Of a DNA stretch of 64,000 nt, positions 24,122 through 33,057 are shown piece after piece. The translations under genes and the position numbers were made by a program. The stretch lies in contig JBFLXB010000001.1 in NCBI GenBank assembly GCA_040757335.1, forward strand, positions 369,459 through 433,458, read 5' to 3'. Positions within the stretch are counted from its first letter, which is position 1. Every line of letters begins with the position of its first letter. Origin of the DNA: Nitrospirota bacterium (lineage in GTDB: Bacteria > Nitrospirota > Nitrospiria > 2-01-FULL-66-17). Below the pieces are notes generated by a model, which saw only the letters and a list, made by a program, of their open reading frames with translations, made no database searches and was not told where the DNA came from.

Positions 24122-25789
24122 ATGTGGTTCCGACGAGGACCCGTAGTCGTTCTGTTTGTACTCGGTAGTTGGTGCCTGCCTGCCCACGCGGCGAATCTTT
24201 TCACGGTCAATAGCTCGGACGGCCAAGGGGTATCCGGTACCTTGCTCGCCACTCCGCCGGGGACCTGTACCGGCGTTCCCGGCCCAGCCGGCGCCGGTGC
24301 AGTCGGCGACTGTTCGCTGCGCGCCGCCCAAGCCGCGCTGGATTGGGCGCAAGGTTACTACGACGGCGCCCGTTGGAGCGATGCCGTGGAGGCGGAAGCC
24401 GTTCTTCCCAGCGGAGCCCAACGCATCCTGCTCAACGGAACCGCGGACCCCATCGGACCCGGCGACATGGCCGCCGCCATCAACACGAACATCGGCGCGA
24501 GTTGGATCCCCGCATCGTGCAACCGTCCATGGTGCGGGAATCTGCTTCGCGGTGACGTGATCTCCCACATCGACGAAAACGGCGATGGCGTGTGGGACGA
24601 TACCTGGATCGACTCAAACTTCAATGGAGTCGTTGAGAACGGCGAGGTGGATCGAACGCGGGCCGAACAGTTCGCGTGGGGCCTGACCTCCGTCATGAGG
24701 GAACTCGCGGACCTGAGCTTGGTTCAAGGCAATGTCTCGCCTCCCGGCATTTCACGTATGCGCGTGCGATTGGCGCTCGGCGACGCTGCTCTTGACCCGG
24801 CGGCGGAGTGCGACGGGGACGTCGCGAATCCGGCGTGCCTTGACGCCGCTATCACCGTTCCGGGTCCGGGCGACGATGCGGCGATCTTTGGGAAATGTGA
24901 TCCCGACCGGTTTGCCGGCCTCGACCCTCTCTATTCCGGCCTCGACCCTGTCGCGGCGCAGCGGGCCCTCGATAACTGCCTCTGGTTCTACGCGTCGTTT
25001 CCGGTGACAGCGCCCAGCCCCGGAAGTTTCGACCCCTTGCACAGCCAACTCCGCCCCGATGGCGAGGGACTCGATCCGCTCACCGATCCGTTCGCGCGTC
25101 GCGACTCGTGGATCGACCAACGCGTGGTCAAGTACACCGCGTCGGTCACACCGGAGCAGGACTTTGCGCAAAGCTGGCTGGTGACGTACGGGTTCAAGGC
25201 CGCGCCCGACACCGATGATCTCGGAGAAGCCATTTACCAGAACGAGTGGCGCATGGCGCAGAGCGACTCGGGTACCGACACCTATCCCTACACCTTCCTC
25301 ATCCAGCACACCGCCGAGGCCAGACGTCGCGGCTTTACCCAAGACCCTGCGGTTCCCGTTGACGAGTGTATACCTCCACTCGGAGGCGTGACCTGCGACG
25401 GCATGACCAACCCGACCGTGGACCCGTTCTGGGGCAAAGCCATCGTCAGAACAGGGGTCGACTTGAACGGTGACGGCGTGCTGGACCCGGACCTGACTCT
25501 GAGCTCCGACGGATCGTTCACTTTAGACTTTGGCCAGGGGTTCGAGTTCTTTGACGGGCAGCCGTGCGACGAGGCGTGCCGCGAATCCGGTGTGGGGCAC
25601 GAAACGGGATTCACGTTCCTGTATGAGCAGGAGGTCGAGGGATATCTCTTGTCCTGCTTGAATTGCGGCCATCCAGCTCCGGCGTCCGCAGACACTGTGA
25701 CGTACACGTTCACGTGGCCCGGACTCCCGGTCATCACCGCGCTGCCGTATCCCCCGCCCCCGACAACCGCGTTGCCCGTCCTGCCGTAG
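24122..25789 (+). CDS. Large secreted protein with calcium-binding-type loops
   Basis: The 555-aa protein has a clear Sec signal (LFVLGSWCLPAHA, cleavage before ANLF). The mature protein has paired cysteines and acidic EF-hand/dockerin-type loops: DENGDGVWDD then DSNFNGVVENGE (about 151-178), and DLNGDGVLDPD (about 447-457). The C-terminal part has CDEACRESG and CLNCGHP and ends Pro-rich. I do not recognise a family. AGGAGG lies 11-17 bp before ATG 24122. It sits between the ATPase and VWA genes, so it could be a client or be surface-located; this is inference. Confidence 0.7.
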   Translation: MWFRRGPVVVLFVLGSWCLPAHAANLFTVNSSDGQGVSGTLLATPPGTCTGVPGPAGAGAVGDCSLRAAQAALDWAQGYYDGARWSDAVEAEAVLPSGAQRILLNGTADPIGPGDMAAAINTNIGASWIPASCNRPWCGNLLRGDVISHIDENGDGVWDDTWIDSNFNGVVENGEVDRTRAEQFAWGLTSVMRELADLSLVQGNVSPPGISRMRVRLALGDAALDPAAECDGDVANPACLDAAITVPGPGDDAAIFGKCDPDRFAGLDPLYSGLDPVAAQRALDNCLWFYASFPVTAPSPGSFDPLHSQLRPDGEGLDPLTDPFARRDSWIDQRVVKYTASVTPEQDFAQSWLVTYGFKAAPDTDDLGEAIYQNEWRMAQSDSGTDTYPYTFLIQHTAEARRRGFTQDPAVPVDECIPPLGGVTCDGMTNPTVDPFWGKAIVRTGVDLNGDGVLDPDLTLSSDGSFTLDFGQGFEFFDGQPCDEACRESGVGHETGFTFLYEQEVEGYLLSCLNCGHPAPASADTVTYTFTWPGLPVITALPYPPPPTTALPVLP

Positions 25790-25808
25790 CACGCGCACGT
25801 CCGGTGCG

Positions 25809-25837
25809 TTGTCTTCACGACGCGAAATCCCTACAAT
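25809..25837 (+). promoter_or_regulatory. Sigma-70-type promoter for the 25862 gene
   Basis: TTGTCT (25809-25814), a 17-bp spacer and TACAAT (25832-25837), 25 bp upstream of the ATG. Confidence 0.5.
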
Positions 25838-25861
25838 AGCGTCACCCTTCGCGGCCTGGTA

Positions 25862-26287
25862 ATGGATGCCCCGCTCGACCACGTGTCAGCCGCTTCGCGA
25901 CTAGCGGCCCCTTCGGCGACCGACGCGAGACCGCCCTACGACATCTATGCGATCGGCGTCATCTTCGTGTTGAACGTGGCGATGGATACCTGGTTGATCG
26001 TTCAGAACCCGCAGTACGCGTTGCCCCTGTTCGGCGCGACCTTCACCGGCATCTGGGGATGGATCGCCAAAATCCAGTCACCCATTCTGCACGGCCTGCT
26101 CGGGTACGGGTTTCTCCGGCGGCAACGCTGGGGATACTGGCTGTATATGGCGTACGCCGCGTTCGGATTGTCCAGCGCGCTGGTGAACCTGGCCACGTTC
26201 GGGTTCGGCCGGATTCGGATGATCTTCATCGTGTCGCTGACCCTGATTACGGTCTATCTCATCACACGGAGACGGGTTTTTGTTTAA
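25862..26287 (+). CDS. Small polytopic membrane protein
   Basis: The 141-aa protein has about four hydrophobic segments: IYAIGVIFVLNVAMDTWLI, FGATFTGIWGWIAK, WGYWLYMAYAAFGLSSALVN and MIFIVSLTLITVYLI, with a basic RRRVFV tail. The family is not recognised. It precedes the glycosyltransferase gene by 18 bp and is probably cotranscribed with it and the VWA gene. Confidence 0.65.
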   Translation: MDAPLDHVSAASRLAAPSATDARPPYDIYAIGVIFVLNVAMDTWLIVQNPQYALPLFGATFTGIWGWIAKIQSPILHGLLGYGFLRRQRWGYWLYMAYAAFGLSSALVNLATFGFGRIRMIFIVSLTLITVYLITRRRVFV

Positions 26288-26305
26288 CGCCTGGAGCGTC
26301 CCGCC

Positions 26306-27874
26306 ATGTACCCCGCAAGGGAATGGATCGGCACCTACTCAGGAGTACTCGCCTTGACCGTCGGCGCGCTCGCGCTTCGGCTGGCGTTCGTCCAGCCGGA
26401 ACCCATTTTCCCGGATTCATCCACCTATCTCTCAATAAGCCGTGCAGTGGTCGAAGAGGGCAAATTGTCGACAACGTTCCGTGAAGGGGGAGAGACATTC
26501 CTGCCTCCACTCTACCCAGGACTGACGGCCGTCGTTTCCGGCGTAGTGGGGCGATTCACCGGAGCCGCCTACGAATGGGCAGCAGTCCTGGTCTCGGCCG
26601 TCTCCGGGGCAGCGATCGTGGTGCCGGCATGGTGGCTGGCTCGAACGATCTTTGGGGCAGGCGCTGCTTGGCTCGCCGGGTGCCTTGTCGCCACCAGTCC
26701 AATACTTGTCCACTGGTCGGGGCACATGCTCACCGAGGCGCTATTTATCTCCATCGCCGTGGCCGCCGTCGCAGCCGGGTGGCGCGCGACCCAGACACAG
26801 CGGCCGTCTTGGGCCTTGGTGGCCGGACTCCTCTGCGGGCTTGCATACCTCACCCGGGTTATCGGTCTCATTTTGATTCCCGCCATCGGGTTGTGGATGA
26901 TACGGCCGACCGGAGCTGCCCGCCTCGATGCGCAGCCGGACTCCCGGCGGATGCTGACGGTTTCGTTGTTCATCGCCGGGTTTCTGGCCGTCTCCATCCC
27001 CTACTGGGCGTATCTCCGCTTGAACCTTGGAGTCTGGTCCGTAACAGGTTCTTACGGGAGCATCGTCGAACAACTTGTTCGCGGCGGAATTCCGGTGTCG
27101 GGCGAAGCGGGGCGAGCGGCACACCGGGGGCTTTTTGCGACCGCGAGCAATTTCTTCCTTGATCTCGGCGGCTACGCCTCCATGGTATGGACGCTCTCCT
27201 CGATCAGCCTTGCGTTCGCCGTCGTGTCCGTCCTGGCGCCGCCACGAAACGCAACCCTCCCTGCATACGGGCGCTTCTATCTGGCCACGGTCGTCGGCAC
27301 TTACTTGATCGCGCTCCTGCTGGTGGGAACCGTGTCGTATCGCGGAGAGATGGCTCGGTATTCGGCTCCAGTGGTGCCATTCATCCTCATCTTGGCTTGC
27401 GGAGGGATCGCCTACATCGCCGAACGAGTCGGTCGGGCACGAGGCTTGGTGATCGGCGGTGCCGTGTGCGCCTTGGTTTTTTCCTTCTGGGTCCAGATAT
27501 CTTCAGTTCCCGGACTATATTTCTTCGCGGTGTGGCGACCGACGCCCCCCTCTCCCCAGCGGCTTCTTGGGCTGTGGATGCACGACCAACTTCGCGGCCC
27601 GCTCTCGGTGATGTCCCGCAAACCCTATGTGCCGTATTTCGCGCGTGCGACTTGGTATTACACGCCCGCCACCATCGACGGTGTGCTCAGCCTGGCCCGC
27701 GAACGGCACGTCGATTACCTCGTCGTTGACCGAAGCGTCTATGCCGACTCTCGGTCGGAGCAAGCGAGGCTCTTGGAGCCTGGAACGCCGCCAATGTCCC
27801 TCGAGCTTGTCGCTGTCCAGCCGCTTTCCGGCGGAGGATATTTCCTCGCGTTGTACAGGATCAAGCGCACATGA
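26306..27874 (+). CDS. GT39/PMT-like membrane glycosyltransferase
   Basis: The 522-aa polytopic protein (about 10-12 helices) starts with a transmembrane segment followed by an acidic loop FPDSSTYLSISRAVVEEGKL, matching the Asp-containing first periplasmic loop of ArnT/PMT-type transferases, then P-L-Y-P near residue 71 and further hydrophobic spans. Such enzymes move a sugar from a polyprenyl-phosphate donor to protein or lipid on the periplasmic side. The stop overlaps the VWA start as ATGA. Modification of the secreted protein at 24122 is a plausible but unproven role. Confidence 0.75.
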   Translation: MYPAREWIGTYSGVLALTVGALALRLAFVQPEPIFPDSSTYLSISRAVVEEGKLSTTFREGGETFLPPLYPGLTAVVSGVVGRFTGAAYEWAAVLVSAVSGAAIVVPAWWLARTIFGAGAAWLAGCLVATSPILVHWSGHMLTEALFISIAVAAVAAGWRATQTQRPSWALVAGLLCGLAYLTRVIGLILIPAIGLWMIRPTGAARLDAQPDSRRMLTVSLFIAGFLAVSIPYWAYLRLNLGVWSVTGSYGSIVEQLVRGGIPVSGEAGRAAHRGLFATASNFFLDLGGYASMVWTLSSISLAFAVVSVLAPPRNATLPAYGRFYLATVVGTYLIALLLVGTVSYRGEMARYSAPVVPFILILACGGIAYIAERVGRARGLVIGGAVCALVFSFWVQISSVPGLYFFAVWRPTPPSPQRLLGLWMHDQLRGPLSVMSRKPYVPYFARATWYYTPATIDGVLSLARERHVDYLVVDRSVYADSRSEQARLLEPGTPPMSLELVAVQPLSGGGYFLALYRIKRT

Positions 27875-30708
27875 GCGTGTCTTCGGAATCGTCCGCGGAC
27901 CCGGACAGCGAGAGGCCGTCCTCACCTGACCGACTCGCCCTGCGGATGCGCATCGACACGGTCTCCTCCAAAGCCGCGTCGGCGTTCGACGACGCGGTGG
28001 CCTCCGTCGAACGGCTCCTCACCACCGACGATCTGACCGCGTGGGTCGATCTCGGTTGCGCGATCGCCATCGGATCGGCCGTCGCCGCCGTGAAATTCTT
28101 CCGTGAAAGCCCGTCGCTGCTGGAGCGTCTGCCCGCCGAGCGGCGGCCGGGGGTCCTGCAGGTCGCTCGATCCCTCGCGCGGCGTGAACCCAACACGGCG
28201 CTGGAGTTCTTGCGGCACTCCGTCCCGCTGGTCGAACGACTCGACGACGTCGAGCTCGCCCAGTGGGGTCGAATCGGCGCGACGATCGCGGAACAGGACT
28301 ATGATACGGCGATCGAGTACGTGAAAGAGAGCCCCGCCCTCGCGGGCGTGATCCCCACGGATGTGTTCTCCCTGTGGGGCGACGTCGGAGTGCTCTTGTC
28401 GAGAGCGGATCGGTCGGTCAAGGACTTCCTGGCCTTGAACTATTTTCGATCGAGCGCCGACTGGCTCCGCGCGATCACCGACCCCGGCCTTCGCCCGCCT
28501 GCCCTCGCCCTGGCCGGCCGTGTCGCGGCGGCCGACTTCCCATCAGGGACGTCGCGTCGCCCTGGCCAGGTGGCGCTCGATGTCCTGCAGTATCTGTCCA
28601 CGCTGCTCGACGCCCTGCCGTCCGCCGAGACCCGGCACGCGTTTTTGGCCTCGGGAATGAGCGTGGCGGAACGCGCGCCCGCGCTGATTGAAACGTTCCT
28701 CCGTCACGCGCCCGACGTGGTCCGACTGGTCGAGGGATCGGTCGGCCGATTCCAGGAATGGGTCGCGGAAGGCCTTGGGATCGCCGACACGCACCGCGAG
28801 CGCGCGGAAGCGTACTTTTCGCTGCGTTCCAAACAGGCGGTCGAGGTGGCGCAGCGGCTGTCCAGGGGGATCTTTCTTCGCGACATCAAAGCCACGCTGA
28901 CGTACGTGGCCGAGGCATTGTGCGGCCGCGCCGTCGAGATCAGGCCCGGCCCCGGCGCGTCGAGCGCGCTGACGGAGCGCGGAGGGGTCATCACGCTCCC
29001 CGAGAAGATCACGGTCTATCCCACGCCGGAGGACAACCTCCGCTTCTACCGCGTGCTCACCTACCACGAGGCTGGCCACTTGGAGTTCGGGACCTATGAG
29101 CCGCTGCCCGAAGAGGTCGCTGGTTGGTTCGGGGCTTCCGGTGCAACGAGGGCTCCGGAAGGGGCGACCTCGTGGATGGGACGTTTCCCGGACCCTGGCC
29201 TCGCTCAGAACCTGTGGACTATCGCGGAGGAGGCGCGCATCGACTTTCTGCTCCGGCACCGCTATCCCGGGCTTCGCGCCGACATGGACCGCGTGCTCTT
29301 CGAGCAGTTGCGGGGGCGGCCCAAGATAGAGACGTTGCAGCGCCGCGAATCCATCCTTGAAGCATTACTTCAACTCTCGGTCGCGGACTCCGCCGATGTC
29401 CCACTGCCGGTATTGGAGTCGGTGACACAGGGATACGAAGTGATCAAGCGGCTTCGACGATCGGACGCCACAGTGCTCGACGTTCTGCACGCCGTGGTGG
29501 ATCTCTACCCGATCGTGGCGGAAGGCTTTGAAGAGGGGCCGGCGCCCGCCTCGAAGGCGGAGCCCATCCCTGAACCCAGATCCGAGTTCGACCAACTCGC
29601 CATGGGCCACGGCCTGATCGGGTCGTTCGCGTTTCGCGACGCGCTCCAGGCCCCGCAGGTGACCATGGGGCAACACGGCGGGCCGCAAGGCCCAACCCCG
29701 CCGGAAACCACCACACGCCGGGAAGCCGTTGAACCCCGGGAGGCCGGAGCCCCCCGCCCTGAACCCGAGGGTGGCGGCGCAGCCGCGCAGGGGGCACCCG
29801 CCGCGGACGGATCCTTCTGGTACGACGAGTGGGACCACACCGCGTTGGAGTACCGCCCGCGCTGGTGCCGCGTCCAGGAACAACCGGTTGCGCCCGGTTC
29901 GCCCGATGAAGTCGAGGCCCTGCTGGCGGAAACCCGCGGCATCGGAGCCTCGTTGCGACGCTATTTCGCGGTAATTCGCCCGGAAGCCTTTCGCAAAGCC
30001 AAACGCCAACCCGAAGGCGACGAGATCGACCTCGACGCCGCCACCGCGGCGGCGGTCGACCGCAGAGCCCGACTGACGCCGTCCGATCGCCTCTATGTTC
30101 GGCGGGACAAGCGCGTCCGCGACGTGGCCGTTGCCCTGCTCATCGACACGAGCGGGTCCACCGGACGCCAGATCGGCGGGCCTTCCCGACGGGTCCGTCG
30201 CGTGATCGACATCGCGCGGGAGAGCCTCGCCTTGCTCGGCTCTTCGCTGGACGCGCTGGGCGATCAGTTCGCCCTGTACGCATTTTCGGGGCAGTCGCGG
30301 AACAACGTAAATTGCCGGGTGGTGAAGGCGTTCGACGAACGTTTCGGCCCCCCGGTGCTCGCGCGGATCAGCGGCCTGGCACCCGCCGGCCAGAACCGGG
30401 ACGGCGCAGCGATCCGGCACGTAAGCCGGCGTCTGCAGGCCCGGGAAGCCGCGGTCAAGCTCCTGATCTTGCTGTCGGACGGCCGGCCCCTGGACGATGA
30501 TTACGCAGGAGACTACGCGATCGACGACACGCGCGCTGCCCTGCGGGAAGCCCGGAACGCCGGGATCCATGCCTTTTGTGTGACCGTGGACACCGCGGCG
30601 GACCGCTATATCGAGCGTCTGTACGGCGACGTCCGGTACACGGTCATCGACAATATAGAGGCGCTGCCCGAGCGTCTGCCTCGTCTGTACAAACGCCTGA
30701 CCACGTAG
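27871..30708 (+). CDS. NorD/CbbO-type VWA-domain protein
   Basis: The 945-aa protein has an N-terminal ~300 residues of helical repeats of about 36 residues (FFRESPSLLERLP, FLRHSVPLVERLD, YVKESPALAGVIP). A middle domain carries YHEAGHLEFGTYE (HEAGH at about 398-402) and EEARID (about 453-458). A low-complexity linker (610-650) leads to a VWA domain with the MIDAS start DTSGST (759-764). NorD/CbbO proteins partner a MoxR ATPase, here at 23024. It is longer than typical NorD (about 600-650 aa). It overlaps the glycosyltransferase stop as ATGA. Confidence 0.9.
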   Translation: MSVSSESSADPDSERPSSPDRLALRMRIDTVSSKAASAFDDAVASVERLLTTDDLTAWVDLGCAIAIGSAVAAVKFFRESPSLLERLPAERRPGVLQVARSLARREPNTALEFLRHSVPLVERLDDVELAQWGRIGATIAEQDYDTAIEYVKESPALAGVIPTDVFSLWGDVGVLLSRADRSVKDFLALNYFRSSADWLRAITDPGLRPPALALAGRVAAADFPSGTSRRPGQVALDVLQYLSTLLDALPSAETRHAFLASGMSVAERAPALIETFLRHAPDVVRLVEGSVGRFQEWVAEGLGIADTHRERAEAYFSLRSKQAVEVAQRLSRGIFLRDIKATLTYVAEALCGRAVEIRPGPGASSALTERGGVITLPEKITVYPTPEDNLRFYRVLTYHEAGHLEFGTYEPLPEEVAGWFGASGATRAPEGATSWMGRFPDPGLAQNLWTIAEEARIDFLLRHRYPGLRADMDRVLFEQLRGRPKIETLQRRESILEALLQLSVADSADVPLPVLESVTQGYEVIKRLRRSDATVLDVLHAVVDLYPIVAEGFEEGPAPASKAEPIPEPRSEFDQLAMGHGLIGSFAFRDALQAPQVTMGQHGGPQGPTPPETTTRREAVEPREAGAPRPEPEGGGAAAQGAPAADGSFWYDEWDHTALEYRPRWCRVQEQPVAPGSPDEVEALLAETRGIGASLRRYFAVIRPEAFRKAKRQPEGDEIDLDAATAAAVDRRARLTPSDRLYVRRDKRVRDVAVALLIDTSGSTGRQIGGPSRRVRRVIDIARESLALLGSSLDALGDQFALYAFSGQSRNNVNCRVVKAFDERFGPPVLARISGLAPAGQNRDGAAIRHVSRRLQAREAAVKLLILLSDGRPLDDDYAGDYAIDDTRAALREARNAGIHAFCVTVDTAADRYIERLYGDVRYTVIDNIEALPERLPRLYKRLTT

Positions 30709-30730
30709 GCGCCGCACGGACCGCCCTGAA

Positions 30731-30759
30731 TTGACAGGCCTACTCCACGGAATTACAAT
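30731..30759 (+). promoter_or_regulatory. Strong sigma-70-type promoter for nadK
   Basis: TTGACA (30731-30736), a 17-bp spacer and TACAAT (30754-30759): perfect -35 and 5 of 6 at -10. The -10 box overlaps the first base pairs of the tandem repeat that forms the leader. Confidence 0.7.
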
Positions 30760-30879
30760 GTGCTCCGCGTCATTTGCGCTGGCAATAGCGCCGAAGGCCT
30801 CCGCGCACATGGCGCAGCAATGTGCTCCGCGTCATTTGCGCTGGCAATAGCGCCGAAGGCCTCTGTGCACATGGCGCAG
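30756..30879. repeat. Tandem duplication of a 62-bp unit in the nadK leader
   Basis: Two nearly identical units (30756-30817 and 30818-30879) run from CAATGTGCTCCGCGTC to CACATGGCGCAG. Each can fold with TGTGC and GCACA arms and an internal GCGC...GCGC stem. A third CAATG starts at 30880. They differ at only two positions (CCG versus CTGT context near 30801/30863). Confidence 0.9.
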
Positions 30880-30911
30880 CAATGAGGTCCCACGTTGGAA
30901 CGTCAACCCTC

Positions 30912-31766
30912 GTGAAAACCGTCGGCATCATCGCCAAACACCACCACAACGACGCAAAACCCATCGTCGAGCAGATCATTTCCTGGCTGACTCAACACAA
31001 CAAAGAAGTGTACCTGGACACCGATACCGCGAGCTTGGTCGGCGCGAAGACGGGCCTGCCCAAACCCAAAATCCCGCCGATGGTGGACCTCATGATCGTG
31101 CTCGGGGGCGATGGCACGCTGTTGAGCGTGGCACGACTCATTGAAAACCGCGACGTGCCGATCTTGGGCGTGAACCTGGGAGGGCTTGGGTTTCTGACCG
31201 AGGTCACGCTCGACGAGTTGTTCGTCACACTCGAAAAGATCTTCAAGGCCGAATTCACGCCCGATAACCGGCTCATGATCCGGGCCCAAGTGTTCCGCCA
31301 GGGCGAGCGCGTGGTGTCGTCGTATTGTCTCAACGACACGGTGATCAGCAAGGGTGTGATGGCGCGAATGATCCGGCTGGAGGTCGCGATCAACGGCCAG
31401 TTTGTGACCGGGTTGCGGGGGGACGGGTTGATCCTCTCGACCCCGACCGGCTCCACGGCGTATTCACTGTCGGCCGGCGGGCCGATCATCAACCCGAGCG
31501 TGGACGCCATCGTGTTCACGCCGATCTGCCCCCACACCTTGACCAACCGGCCGATCGTGATCCCGAGCAGCGCCACCGTCAACGTCACCGTCAAGAGCCG
31601 GGAAGACGGCGCGATGGTGACGTTCGACGGCCAAGTGGCCTTCACGCTGCGGCCCGACGACGTCATCGAAATCAAGGCCGCGGAACACAAGATCACGCTG
31701 ATCCGCGCGCCGGAAAAGAACTTCTACGCGATCCTCCGGGAAAAATTGAAGTGGGGAGAAGGCTGA
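30912..31766 (+). CDS. nadK: NAD kinase
   Basis: The 284-aa protein phosphorylates NAD to NADP. It has the GGDGT motif (MIVLGGDGTLLSVARLI), the GVNLGGLGFLTEV segment, the NDTVISKG stretch and the TGSTAYSLSAGGPI loop. GTG 30912 opens VKTVGIIAKHHHND, as expected for the family; the upstream in-frame ATGs lie in the tandem-repeat leader. The 3' end overlaps the next gene by about 16 bp. Confidence 0.96.
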   Translation: MKTVGIIAKHHHNDAKPIVEQIISWLTQHNKEVYLDTDTASLVGAKTGLPKPKIPPMVDLMIVLGGDGTLLSVARLIENRDVPILGVNLGGLGFLTEVTLDELFVTLEKIFKAEFTPDNRLMIRAQVFRQGERVVSSYCLNDTVISKGVMARMIRLEVAINGQFVTGLRGDGLILSTPTGSTAYSLSAGGPIINPSVDAIVFTPICPHTLTNRPIVIPSSATVNVTVKSREDGAMVTFDGQVAFTLRPDDVIEIKAAEHKITLIRAPEKNFYAILREKLKWGEG

Positions 31767-32905
31767 CTTACCTCGCGACGGCGCTCGGGGCTGTCGCGTG
31801 TGCCGCTGCCGCCCTTCCCGCTTTCGCCCAGCCCGATACCCTGTGGACGAGTTGGCGGGTTGGTGCGTTGGTGCGCGCGCTCGCGGTCCAAGGCGAATCG
31901 ATCTGGATCGGCACCACCAACGGCGTGATGAAGTTTCACATCCCCACCGAGCGCCACACGGTCTACACCACCAAGCACGGACTGCTGAGCAATGTCGTCC
32001 TCGGGATCACGATCGCGCCCGACAACGCAACCTGGATCGGCACGTACGGCGGGGGACTGACCCGCTTCGACGGCAAGGACCGGTGGACCACGTACACGCC
32101 CTACGGCGTCGGCGCGACCGGCGACTACCGATCCTCGTACGTCCGGTACAAACCCGGCGACGGGTTGGGGGACCTGTGGGTGTATCAGACCTTGTTTCTA
32201 CCGAACGGAACGATGTGGGCGGCCACCTGGAAAGGCGCCAGCCGCTTTAACGGAAAGACGTTCACCACCTACTCGACCGGCGACGGGTTGGTCGACAAGT
32301 GGGTGTACTCCATGGCGGTCGACCGGGACGGGCGGTTCTGGTTCGGGACCGAGGGCGGAGTCACGATGTACGACGGACGCAAGTGGACCAGTTGGACGCA
32401 CCGCGACGGGTTGGGCGCGGAGATTCCGCGCGCTGCGGACGGTCCCGGACCATATGCGCCGAGCCCGCACCACGGACAATCCGAAAAAGCGATCTCCGAC
32501 TACAACCCCAACTACGTGCTGGCGACGGCGATCGACGGCGCCCAGAACAAATGGTTCGGGACGTGGGGCGGCGGACTCTCGCGCTTCGACGGCGCGCAAT
32601 GGGTGACCTTTACCGCCACCGACGGCCTCGCGGGCAACGTGGTCAACGCGCTCGCGTTCGACCGCCGCGGCGTCCTGTGGATCGGCACCGACGCGGGCGT
32701 GAGTCGCGTGGATCCCCGCGACTGTTCAGCGGCCAAGCGCGAGAGCCGTTCACCCGGATCGAGGCCGTCGCTGACGTGCCGTTTCACCACCTTCACCACG
32801 TTGGACGGACTTTATCACGACGCGGTGTACGCGGTCGCCGTCGACGGAACCGGGGCCAAGTGGTTCGGCACGTACGGCGGCGTCAGCCGGTACACCGGCC
32901 CCTGA
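31751..32905 (+). CDS. Secreted two-component-regulator-propeller (Reg_prop) repeat protein
   Basis: The protein is 384 aa from GTG 31751, giving a signal peptide (LTYLATALGAVACAAAALPAFAQ). The mature part is repeats of the Reg_prop type: IWIGTTNGVMKF, TWIGTYGGGLTRFDG, MWAATWKGASRFNG, FWFGTEGGVTMYDG, KWFGTWGGGLSRFDG, LWIGTDAGVSRVD and KWFGTYGGVSRY, that is seven W-x-GT strands. Unlike hybrid two-component sensors it has no transmembrane or kinase part, so it is a free periplasmic propeller. The start is uncertain because it lies inside nadK. Confidence 0.8.
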   Translation: MGRRLTYLATALGAVACAAAALPAFAQPDTLWTSWRVGALVRALAVQGESIWIGTTNGVMKFHIPTERHTVYTTKHGLLSNVVLGITIAPDNATWIGTYGGGLTRFDGKDRWTTYTPYGVGATGDYRSSYVRYKPGDGLGDLWVYQTLFLPNGTMWAATWKGASRFNGKTFTTYSTGDGLVDKWVYSMAVDRDGRFWFGTEGGVTMYDGRKWTSWTHRDGLGAEIPRAADGPGPYAPSPHHGQSEKAISDYNPNYVLATAIDGAQNKWFGTWGGGLSRFDGAQWVTFTATDGLAGNVVNALAFDRRGVLWIGTDAGVSRVDPRDCSAAKRESRSPGSRPSLTCRFTTFTTLDGLYHDAVYAVAVDGTGAKWFGTYGGVSRYTGP

Positions 32906-32948
32906 AATCGCTTCGCGCTAGGCCGAAAGGCCCATCTGCCCTCTGACT

Positions 32949-32970
32949 CACCGGGTCTTCTAGCCCGGTG
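32949..32970. terminator. Hairpin downstream of the propeller gene, possible terminator
   Basis: CACCGGG and CCCGGTG form a 7-bp perfect stem around TCTTCTAG. No T-tract follows, so intrinsic termination is uncertain. Confidence 0.35.
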
Positions 32971-32984
32971 CAGGATGTTTCCCG

Positions 32985-33014
32985 TTGACTTCCCGAAGGC
33001 CCCTCAGATACGAT
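32985..33014 (+). promoter_or_regulatory. Sigma-70-type promoter for the FAD reductase gene
   Basis: TTGACT (32985-32990), an 18-bp spacer and TACGAT (33009-33014), 44 bp before the ATG. Confidence 0.5.
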
Positions 33015-33057
33015 GGGCACTCTGTCGTTGTCCTGATTGTGCCAGCGGAGCGTTTCC

